This document shows positions 1-5,654 of a DNA stretch of 9,411 nucleotides, piece by piece. A program made the translations under genes and the position numbers. The notes below the pieces were generated by a model. That model did not search any database and had not been told where the DNA came from. It saw only the letters and a list, made by a program, of their open reading frames with translations. This DNA comes from Candidatus Nomurabacteria bacterium (GTDB taxonomy: Bacteria; Patescibacteriota; Minisyncoccia; Phycocordibacterales; UBA9973): NCBI GenBank assembly GCA_023267415.1, contig JAHFNM010000030.1, positions 1-9,411 on the forward strand. Direction: 5' to 3'. Every line of letters starts with the position of its first letter. Positions within the stretch are counted from its first letter, which is position 1.

Positions 1-3000
1 CTCAATTCCAAAAAAGCGATTGAGGAATTTGGTATTGCGAAATTCAACGACAAATGTAAAGAAAGTGTCTGGAAATATGTCGAAGACTGGAAAGCGTTTA
101 CGGCACGCATTGGTTTTTGGATTGATTACAAGGACGCGTACGTCACGTATCACAACTCATACATTGAATCTGTCTGGAGTGTCTTACAGAAAGTAAACGA
201 CCAAGGACTCGTATACAAAGACTATCGTATCGTGCCCTGGTGTCCGCGTTGCGGAACTGCACTTTCATCGCACGAGCTTGCACAAGGATATCAAGACGAC
301 AAAGATCTTTCAGTAACGGCAAAATTTAAAATTGTCGGAGTAGAGAACGGTTATTTTATTGCTTGGACGACAACACCGTGGACACTCCCGGGAAATGTCG
401 CACTCGCTGTTGGAAATGACATTGATTATGTTGAAATAAAAGTCGGTGGTGAAATTCTAGTTCTTGCAAAAAGTAGACTTTCGATTGTTGCCGATCCGTA
501 TGAAATCGTTGCTGAACATAAGGGATCCGAAATGGTTGGCATGGAGTATGAACCACTGTATCCATATTTAGTAGACACAGTTAGTGATCTTCAGGTACAG
601 AATCTTGAAAAGGCGTTCAAGGTGTATCCAGCAGATTTTGTGACTACTGAAGATGGTACAGGTATCGTACACACGGCTGTCATGTATGGAGCTGATGACT
701 TCGTGCTCGGGACGGCGTTAGGTTTACCAAAACAGCACATGGTATTGCCAGACGGCACTTTTGTTAAAGGTACAGGTTTTCTCGAAGGACGATTTGTAAA
801 GGATGAGGATGTGGCTGTAGATATCATCAAAGATCTCGCTCATCGCGGCCTGTTGTTCAAAAAAGAAAAGTATGAGCACTCGTATCCGCATTGTTGGCGT
901 TGTAAGACTCCGCTTATCTATTACGCGCGAGATTCATGGTATATCCGCATGAGCGATCCAAAGATCAAAGGGGAGCTTATCGAGGAAAACAAAAAAATCA
1001 ATTGGGAGCCTTCGTATATTCGCGACGGGCGTTTTGGTGAATGGCTCAAGGACATCAAAGATTGGGCGATTTCTCGCGAGCGCTATTGGGGTACGCCGCT
1101 GCCGATATGGACCACGCCGTCCGGAAAGATCGAAGTCGTAGGATCGCTCGAGGAAATGCGTACAAAGGCCAAAAAATCCGGCAACAAATACTATGTCATT
1201 CGCCATGGAGAAGCTGATCACAATCTCAAGGGCATGGCGAGCGCCGATCCCAAGGAGGCAGTGCATCTCACCAAGCTTGGCACCGACCAGGTAGGTGCAC
1301 AGGTTGCGCAGCTCAAGGAAGCCGGGATCGATCTCATCATCGCTTCGCCATTCGTGCGCACTACAGAAACCGCGGAAATAATTCGCGAAGGACTCGGCGG
1401 GAATGTCGAGATGCTTTTTGATGAGCGCTTGCGCGAAATGGACATTGGGAAATACAACAAAGGTACCTGGGCTGCGTATCATGCCGACTTTCCGAAGATT
1501 GTGGAAAATTTCGACAAGGCTCCGGAAGGAGGAGAGTCATACAACACGGTCAAAGGTTGGATGATGGATTTTCTGCATGATGTTGAGATCAAATTTCAAA
1601 ACCGCAAAGTGCTTATAGTGACCCATGGCGGACCGGCCTGGCTTCTTATAGCGGGATCGCGCGGCTACGATGCCGAGCAGTCTCTTGAAATGATCCGCGA
1701 CAAGAAAGACTTTCATTATTTTGAAAATGCGGAAGTGCGAGAAGTGCCGTATGTGCCGTTCCCTCACAACAACAATTGGGAGCTCGATCTGCACCGTCCG
1801 TACATCGATTCCATCCAGCTTGTCTCTGAAAACGGGGAAGAGATGACTCGCGTGAAGGAAGTGATGGATGTCTGGTTCGATTCAGGTGCGATGCCGTTTG
1901 CGCAAGATCATTTTCCATTTGAGACAAAAGACATTTTGTATCCGGCGGATTTCATCTGCGAAGCGATCGACCAGACGCGCGGATGGTTCTACACCTTGCA
2001 TGCAGTAGGCATGCTTATGGGTCGCGGGCTGGCATACAAGAACGTCATTTGTCTCGGGCATATCTTGGACGAAAAGGGGAAGAAGATGAGCAAGTCGCTC
2101 GGCAATATCGTGGATCCGTGGGAGATGATCGAAAAATACGGAGTCGACACGCTTCGGTTGTGGATGTACTCGGTCAACCAGCCTGGCGAGTCAAAGAACT
2201 TCGACGAGAAGACGGTGTCTGAACTACATAATAAAGTATTCAACTTGCTCTACAACGTACTCGCATTCTACGAGTTGTATAGAGATGTATCACTAGAAAC
2301 TAGAAACTATAACCTAGAACCTGCTAATGTTCTCGATCAGTGGATACTCGCAAGATTGAATCAGCTCACTTCGACGATGACGGAGAATCTTGATGCATAT
2401 CGTTTGCTTGAGCCTGTTCGTTCCATGCGCGAATTCATCGATGATCTTTCTACTTGGTATGTGCGTCGCAGTCGCGATCGAATGAAAGATGGTGATGCGG
2501 ATGCAAAGCAAACATTGTATTTCGTATTGAAGACCGTAGCAAAACTCATTGCCCCGTTCGCTCCATTTGCAGCCGAAGATATCTGGCAGAAATTGAAAAA
2601 TGAAAATGACGAATCCAGCGTGCATCTTGCAGGGTGGCCGGAAATTCAACAATCGAATGCTTGGGTTATAGAATATATGGGTTGGACGAAGGAATTCATT
2701 CGACTTGGTTTGGAGCAAAGACAGAAAAATGGTCTTAAAGTAAGGCAGCCGCTCTCACAAATGACTATTTCAACGGATGGTTTTTCGGGTAAAGATATCC
2801 TTCTCACTGAATCTTTCAATGAATACATCGATATCATGAAAGATGAATTAAATATTAAAGAGATCATATTTAATGATTCGTTGCCCCCTGCAACCGTCGG
2901 TTTAAATACCGAGATCACCCCCGAACTCAAGCGTGAAGGGGAATATCGCGAACTTGTTCGTGAGATTCAAGACATGCGCAAAAAGCAGGGACTCACGCCA

Positions 3001-3132
3001 AGCGATATCATCGCACTTACTTTGCCTGAAAGTATGAAAGACACGGTTGCTGGATTCGAAGCTGATTTGCAGAAGACTGTGCTTGCAAAATCAGTCAGCT
3101 TTGCCGGCGAGGAGATCGTAATTGCTCAATAA
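1..3132 (+). CDS. ileS: Isoleucyl-tRNA synthetase, 5'-truncated, with inserted histidine-phosphatase domain
   Basis: Cytosolic class I enzyme that charges tRNA-Ile with isoleucine and edits misactivated valine. The frame is open from base 1, so the start and the HIGH motif lie upstream; 1043 codons are visible. Seen, in window residue numbers: zinc-type CPRC at 81-84; editing-domain threonine motif WTTTPWTLPGN from 122; GTGIVHTA with H224 and the DD pair 232-233; a second Cys pair C298/C301; the core segment ISRERYWGTPLPIW; VWFDSG near 624; KMSKS at 695-699; an anticodon-binding helical domain; and a C-terminal tail of the IleS2 (eukaryote-like) type. Between the WGTPLPIW segment and DLHRP (596) sits an extra domain of about 200 residues (separate entry). 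A heptamer array encodes residues 765-774 in a linker before NVLDQWILARL. Base composition changes sharply within the gene (see findings). Function is confident; the role of the insert is unknown. Confidence 0.97.
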   Translation, partial: LNSKKAIEEFGIAKFNDKCKESVWKYVEDWKAFTARIGFWIDYKDAYVTYHNSYIESVWSVLQKVNDQGLVYKDYRIVPWCPRCGTALSSHELAQGYQDDKDLSVTAKFKIVGVENGYFIAWTTTPWTLPGNVALAVGNDIDYVEIKVGGEILVLAKSRLSIVADPYEIVAEHKGSEMVGMEYEPLYPYLVDTVSDLQVQNLEKAFKVYPADFVTTEDGTGIVHTAVMYGADDFVLGTALGLPKQHMVLPDGTFVKGTGFLEGRFVKDEDVAVDIIKDLAHRGLLFKKEKYEHSYPHCWRCKTPLIYYARDSWYIRMSDPKIKGELIEENKKINWEPSYIRDGRFGEWLKDIKDWAISRERYWGTPLPIWTTPSGKIEVVGSLEEMRTKAKKSGNKYYVIRHGEADHNLKGMASADPKEAVHLTKLGTDQVGAQVAQLKEAGIDLIIASPFVRTTETAEIIREGLGGNVEMLFDERLREMDIGKYNKGTWAAYHADFPKIVENFDKAPEGGESYNTVKGWMMDFLHDVEIKFQNRKVLIVTHGGPAWLLIAGSRGYDAEQSLEMIRDKKDFHYFENAEVREVPYVPFPHNNNWELDLHRPYIDSIQLVSENGEEMTRVKEVMDVWFDSGAMPFAQDHFPFETKDILYPADFICEAIDQTRGWFYTLHAVGMLMGRGLAYKNVICLGHILDEKGKKMSKSLGNIVDPWEMIEKYGVDTLRLWMYSVNQPGESKNFDEKTVSELHNKVFNLLYNVLAFYELYRDVSLETRNYNLEPANVLDQWILARLNQLTSTMTENLDAYRLLEPVRSMREFIDDLSTWYVRRSRDRMKDGDADAKQTLYFVLKTVAKLIAPFAPFAAEDIWQKLKNENDESSVHLAGWPEIQQSNAWVIEYMGWTKEFIRLGLEQRQKNGLKVRQPLSQMTISTDGFSGKDILLTESFNEYIDIMKDELNIKEIIFNDSLPPATVGLNTEITPELKREGEYRELVREIQDMRKKQGLTPSDIIALTLPESMKDTVAGFEADLQKTVLAKSVSFAGEEIVIAQ
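1183..1785 (+). other. Histidine phosphatase (phosphoglycerate-mutase-like) domain embedded in IleRS
   Basis: This roughly 200-codon stretch interrupts IleRS between the segment after WGTPLPIW (ending near G394) and DLHRP (596). It has the hallmarks of histidine phosphatase clade 1 (PF00300 type): VIRHGEADHN with the phospho-accepting H402 flanked by R401 and G403; SPFVRTTETA with phosphate-binding R453; LREMDIG with the likely acid E479; GGESYNTV; and VTHGG with the second catalytic H542. The usual catalytic set is therefore present, so I infer an active phosphatase rather than a relic. It is fused in frame without a stop or internal promoter that I can see. Its substrate cannot be read from the sequence; a free metabolite phosphate, a nucleotide product of aminoacylation or a signalling nucleotide are all only guesses. 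Local GC is near 58-60% in the blocks counted. Confidence 0.9.
2293..2327 (+). repeat. Heptamer array inside ileS (five units, consensus CTAGAAM)
   Basis: Five consecutive 7-nt units are visible: CTAGAAA, CTAGAAA, CTATAAC, CTAGAAC and a degenerate CTGCTAA. It is translated as LETRNYNLEP in the linker between the IleRS catalytic core and the anticodon-binding domain. The third unit has TAT (2308-2310) where the consensus would give an in-frame TAG stop. Related arrays lie at 3749-3776 and 4976-5018. Confidence 0.75.
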
Positions 3133-3133
3133 G

Positions 3134-3766
3134 ATGCAAAACAAAAAACTCATCATCTTCGATTTTGACGGCGTGTTGGTGAATACCAACGAGATCGCAA
3201 GACGCCTGCACAAAGAGGCAAATCCTACCTTGTCCGACGAATACTTCGATCGGATGCATGATGGCAATTTCATGGAAAACCTTGAAAAGGCGATGCGCGA
3301 AGATGGATATGTCGTTCAGCCGGATTGGTACGAGCTATATGCCAAAGGACTCGAAGAACTGACGACGGAAGAATTCCTCAAAATGCTCGTGCTCGATCTC
3401 GTCGCGCAATATACGCTTGTGATCGTCTCTTCGATGGAAACAAAATATATTGAACGCCAGCTTGCGAAAGAAAACATTAGCCAATGCTTTTCCGAAGTCC
3501 TTGGTTCCGATGTGAATCCAAGCAAGGTTGTGAAGATCAAGAACTTGCTTGCACGCAGAGTGATTGATCCGGCCAATGTTGTGTTTATCACCGACACGGT
3601 GGAAGACATTCGCGAAGGCAGGGAATGTGGAGTGAAATCGATTGCAGTGACTTGGGGCATGCAGGACCGCAAAAAACTTGAAAACGAACATCCAAATGCT
3701 GTCGTCGATACCGTGCCTGAGCTTGAAGCAGCGATAGAGGCATTTTTTCTAGAACCGAGAAATTAG
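3134..3766 (+). CDS. HAD-superfamily hydrolase (phosphatase-like)
   Basis: A 210-residue member of the haloacid dehalogenase superfamily, cytosolic Mg-dependent phosphatases that form an aspartyl-phosphate intermediate. Seen: motif I FDFDGVLVN with nucleophile D10 and D12; an alpha-helical cap region at about 16-85; motif II VIVSS with S99/S100; motif III lysine K131 or K134; motif IV FITDTVED with D154 and D158; then GVKSIAVTWG, typical of the phosphoglycolate-phosphatase-like branch. The substrate is unknown. It follows the ileS stop by one base, so it is probably co-transcribed. I chose ATG 3134 because homologues usually begin a few residues before the IIFDFDG strand. A TTG at 3122, overlapping ileS by 11 nt, is an alternative and is better spaced from the AGGAG at 3110-3114. 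The last codons and the TAG stop lie within a heptamer array, giving the C-terminus LEPRN. Confidence 0.9.
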   Translation: MQNKKLIIFDFDGVLVNTNEIARRLHKEANPTLSDEYFDRMHDGNFMENLEKAMREDGYVVQPDWYELYAKGLEELTTEEFLKMLVLDLVAQYTLVIVSSMETKYIERQLAKENISQCFSEVLGSDVNPSKVVKIKNLLARRVIDPANVVFITDTVEDIREGRECGVKSIAVTWGMQDRKKLENEHPNAVVDTVPELEAAIEAFFLEPRN

Positions 3767-3776
3767 CACCTAGAAC
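3749..3776 (+). repeat. Heptamer array at the 3' end of the HAD gene (four units)
   Basis: Four contiguous 7-nt units: CTAGAAC, CGAGAAA, TTAGCAC, CTAGAAC. It encodes the final LEPRN of the HAD protein and supplies its TAG stop (3764-3766) within the third unit. It ends 12 nt before the extended -10 motif of the next gene. Confidence 0.75.
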
Positions 3777-3788
3777 CTTTCTGGCGAT

Positions 3789-3799
3789 TGCTATACAAT
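3789..3799 (+). promoter_or_regulatory. Extended -10 promoter, predicted leaderless start for the next gene
   Basis: TGCTATACAAT: a TG dinucleotide, three bases, then the -10-like hexamer TACAAT (3794-3799). No convincing -35 box is seen, as is common for extended -10 promoters. Only seven bases separate the hexamer from ATG 3807, so transcription should begin at or next to the start codon. No Shine-Dalgarno is present, consistent with a leaderless mRNA. Similar motifs precede the genes at 5655 and 7772. Confidence 0.6.
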
Positions 3800-3806
3800 A
3801 AAGCAT

Positions 3807-4370
3807 ATGCCTGAAGAAAACACAGAGCGCATTGCTGAAGGAAGGGAACTTCTGCAGGATCACTTGGCCAAGATCAAGGAGACGGCCGAGGCTTTTCTTG
3901 GTGCGTTAAAAGGCTTTCGGCGCGATCTTACGCTTTCGTCTCAGGCGACCGGCAAGATCCTGCATGGCGAATTCAATGAAACCGCAGGTATCCTTGTTGT
4001 TCCTTCAGTCGTGGACGGCAATAGCTTTGCCGATCTTTCCGAAATGCTCCATCTTACGACGCATGCGTTTTTCGGCAAGATATTGATGGAAAAAGGGAAT
4101 TCGGCCGCACTTCAGGAAGAGATCGGCCTAACTCACAAAAATCTTACCGATGTCTCCGAAACGGCAAACCGATTGTACGAGGCGCTTAAGACGGCGAGCT
4201 ATGAATTCGACGTGTTCAACACGAAGAATATCGAAGCGGAATTTCCCGAGGCCAATATCGCATTCGACCGTGATGGATTGAATCTGTCGATCGAAACCGC
4301 ACGAGCACTCGGCGAATATGCCGTACGTCTCGATATTGATTTAATGGAATATGCAAAGAAATTTGAATAA
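3807..4370 (+). CDS. Hypothetical helical protein, 187 aa
   Basis: I do not recognise this protein. Its residues suggest a soluble, acidic, mostly alpha-helical fold: a long amphipathic N-terminal helix (about 1-45, rich in E, K, L and A), a short beta-prone middle (about 58-72, GILVVPSVVDG), then helices at about 75-130 and 130-187. There is no signal peptide, membrane segment, cysteine pair or obvious catalytic motif. The start ATG sits directly downstream of an extended -10 motif and fits a leaderless transcript. The hydrolase ATG follows its stop after four bases, so the two are probably co-transcribed. Codon use looks normal for the neighbourhood and supports a real gene. The coding call is confident; function is unknown. 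Confidence 0.85.
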   Translation: MPEENTERIAEGRELLQDHLAKIKETAEAFLGALKGFRRDLTLSSQATGKILHGEFNETAGILVVPSVVDGNSFADLSEMLHLTTHAFFGKILMEKGNSAALQEEIGLTHKNLTDVSETANRLYEALKTASYEFDVFNTKNIEAEFPEANIAFDRDGLNLSIETARALGEYAVRLDIDLMEYAKKFE

Positions 4371-4374
4371 CTAT

Positions 4375-4986
4375 ATGAAAAAACAAGTAATTGTCATTCA
4401 CGGGGGAGACTGCTTTCTGACCAAGGAAGGATATATTTCTTTTTTGCAGAGTTTTCAAATCGATAGCCTGGACTATTTCTTTGGAAAGGATTGGAAGAAA
4501 TTGCTCCAGCAAAATTTGGGAGATGATTTTCAGGTCATCGCTCCCCGCATGCCGAATCAATTTGACGCTCGCTACGCCGAATGGAAGATCTGGTTTGAGA
4601 AGTTGATCCCGCTTTTGAACGAGGAAGTCATACTTGTAGGGCATTCACTCGGTGGAACATTCCTTGCAAAATATCTCGCGGAAAACGATCTCGGCAAAAA
4701 AATACAGAGCCTGCATCTCGTCGCTCCAGCATATGATGCAGAAGGCACGGATTATGACATGTGCGATTTTGTCATGCCAGAAGATTTGAAAAAAGTGGCA
4801 GAGCAGTGTGCGAATATCTTCATCTATCAAAGTAAGGACGACATTGCCGTTCCATTCTTGAATGCAGAAAAATTCACGAAAGCCATTCCAGAAGCAAGGC
4901 TTGTTTCGTTTGCCGACCGAGGTCACTTTAATCAAGAATCATTCCCAGAAATTATTGAGAATATTAAAGAATTCTCTAACGCCTAG
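4375..4986 (+). CDS. Alpha/beta hydrolase, RBBP9/YdeN-like serine hydrolase
   Basis: A 203-residue cytosolic serine hydrolase of the alpha/beta fold. Seen: N-terminal strand VIVIHGGD (5-12) with the oxyanion-side HGG; the nucleophile elbow GHSLGG (89-94) with S91; a following strand SLHLVAPAY (112-120); the acid region SKDD with D155 or D156; and the catalytic histidine H184 in DRGHF. Size and motif spacing fit the small RBBP9/YdeN group, whose physiological substrates are mostly unknown. I prefer ATG 4375 (MKKQVIVIHGG), which starts just before the first strand. An in-frame ATG at 4351 would overlap the upstream gene and add eight residues lacking family features. No clear Shine-Dalgarno is seen, and the gene begins four bases after the previous stop, suggesting coupled translation. 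Its TAG stop lies in a heptamer array. Confidence 0.9.
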   Translation: MKKQVIVIHGGDCFLTKEGYISFLQSFQIDSLDYFFGKDWKKLLQQNLGDDFQVIAPRMPNQFDARYAEWKIWFEKLIPLLNEEVILVGHSLGGTFLAKYLAENDLGKKIQSLHLVAPAYDAEGTDYDMCDFVMPEDLKKVAEQCANIFIYQSKDDIAVPFLNAEKFTKAIPEARLVSFADRGHFNQESFPEIIENIKEFSNA

Positions 4987-5018
4987 AGCCTAATCATCTA
5001 GTGCCTGCATTCTATGCA
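4976..5018 (+). repeat. Degenerate heptamer array spanning the hydrolase/recO junction
   Basis: Units CTAACGC, CTAGAGC, CTAATCAT (one extra base), CTAGTGC, CTGCATT and CTATGCA. This keeps the 7-nt spacing and the CTA start seen in the other two arrays, but is more diverged. It encodes the hydrolase C-terminus, supplies its TAG stop (4984-4986), fills the whole gap, and its last unit contains the recO ATG (5014). The final two units could be chance matches. Confidence 0.55.
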
Positions 5019-5571
5019 TCACATCCATCACACCGAAGCATTTGTGCTCGGCTCTCGGCCGAAAGGGGAAGATTCGAAAGTACTGATCCTCTACACGCGC
5101 GAGCTTGGTCTCATATACGCCCACGCCCAAGGCATCCGCAAGATATCTTCCAAACTACGGTTTATCCTGCAGGATTTTTCGCATGCCTCCGTCGACCTTG
5201 TGCGGGGCAAGGAGATCTGGCGCGTGACCACGGCATCGCCGATCCACTCGTATGCGAGTATTACCCATGCGCGTCCGTCCGAGCGCATTCTGGCGCATGT
5301 GGAGGGACTGCTGATTCGCTTGGTGGCAGGGGAGGAAGCCAATGAAGAAGTGTTCCAGATCCTTGTCCGCACCTATGCGCTGCTTGAAGTACCAAACCAG
5401 TCGTCTGAAGACTATCGAGCCCTCGAGCTTCTTTCTGTTGCGCGCATTCTGATAGCCCTTGGGTACCTTACCCGCACCGAACACGATGCGGAAAAAGTAT
5501 CTACCGACATTGCATATCAACATCGCCTGATCCGCGAGATCAACGAAGCGCTTTCCGCCAGTCAGCTCTAA
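5014..5571 (+). CDS. recO: DNA repair protein RecO, short form
   Basis: RecO helps load RecA onto single-stranded gaps with RecR and anneals SSB-coated DNA in the RecFOR pathway. The 185-residue product shows the N-terminal OB-fold signature: HHTEAFVLGSRPKGEDSKV (5-23), LYTRELGLIYAHAQGIRKISS (26-46), then SKLRFILQDFSHASVDLV (45-62) and a strand IWRVTTA. The remainder is the helical C-terminal domain, LLIRLVAGEEANEEVFQIL onward. It is shorter than the roughly 240 residues usual in Proteobacteria or Firmicutes, and no cysteine is visible, so the C-terminal zinc-binding motif of some RecO proteins is absent. This fits reduced RecO forms in CPR genomes. The ATG at 5014 gives the conventional start just before the OB-fold; no Shine-Dalgarno precedes it. 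It follows the hydrolase by 27 nt and is probably in the same transcript. Confidence 0.9.
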   Translation: MHHIHHTEAFVLGSRPKGEDSKVLILYTRELGLIYAHAQGIRKISSKLRFILQDFSHASVDLVRGKEIWRVTTASPIHSYASITHARPSERILAHVEGLLIRLVAGEEANEEVFQILVRTYALLEVPNQSSEDYRALELLSVARILIALGYLTRTEHDAEKVSTDIAYQHRLIREINEALSASQL

Positions 5572-5596
5572 TTGGGAAGTGTATTATTTTTGCAAA

Positions 5597-5607
5597 TGCG
5601 ATATGAT
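5597..5607 (+). promoter_or_regulatory. Putative extended -10 promoter upstream of the surface protein gene
   Basis: TGCGATATGAT: TG, three bases, hexamer TATGAT (5602-5607), matching the TG-N2-A-TANNAT form at 3789 and 7755. The predicted start of transcription near 5613-5615 would give a leader of about 40 nt containing the hairpin at 5621-5642. No clear -35 box is seen. Confidence 0.4.
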
Positions 5608-5620
5608 GAGGTGGTATTTG

Positions 5621-5648
5621 TAGTTTCAATAAATCGAAACTATTTTTT
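5621..5648 (+). terminator. Hairpin plus T-tract between recO and the surface protein gene
   Basis: A perfect 7-bp inverted repeat, TAGTTTC (5621-5627) and GAAACTA (5636-5642), separated by an 8-nt loop and followed directly by six T (5643-5648). This has the layout of an intrinsic terminator, although the stem has only two G-C pairs. It could end the recO transcript. It also lies between a promoter-like motif (5597-5607) and ATG 5655, so it could act as an attenuator in the leader of the next gene. Confidence 0.45.
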
Positions 5649-5654
5649 CATCAC

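Noticed and set aside
934..1482. 182-codon open frame on the minus strand opposite ileS
   Set aside because: It mirrors the GC-rich part of a clear plus-strand gene, has no start signal or recognisable domain, and is best explained as a composition shadow.
232..3132. GTG at 232 as the start of IleRS
   Set aside because: The same frame is open from base 1 and encodes recognisable IleRS sequence upstream (for example VWKYVEDWKAF), so the gene is truncated by the window edge, not started at 232.
4351..4374. ATG 4351 as the start of the alpha/beta hydrolase
   Set aside because: It adds eight residues encoded within the previous gene's end; ATG 4375 starts directly before the first core strand.
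5001..5345. 114-codon plus-strand frame overlapping recO
   Set aside because: It is out of frame with recO, which has clear family motifs; the product is rich in H, R and P without domain features.
5608..5614. GAGGTGG as a Shine-Dalgarno for ATG 5655, brought near by the hairpin
   Set aside because: Even with the hairpin folded the gap is about 18 nt, and the predicted transcript start would remove part of the motif.
5603..5623. Tiny leader ORF (MMRWYL) just before the hairpin, as an attenuation peptide
   Set aside because: Its first ATG lies within the putative -10 hexamer, so it would not be fully transcribed from that promoter, and it has no codon run typical of attenuation.
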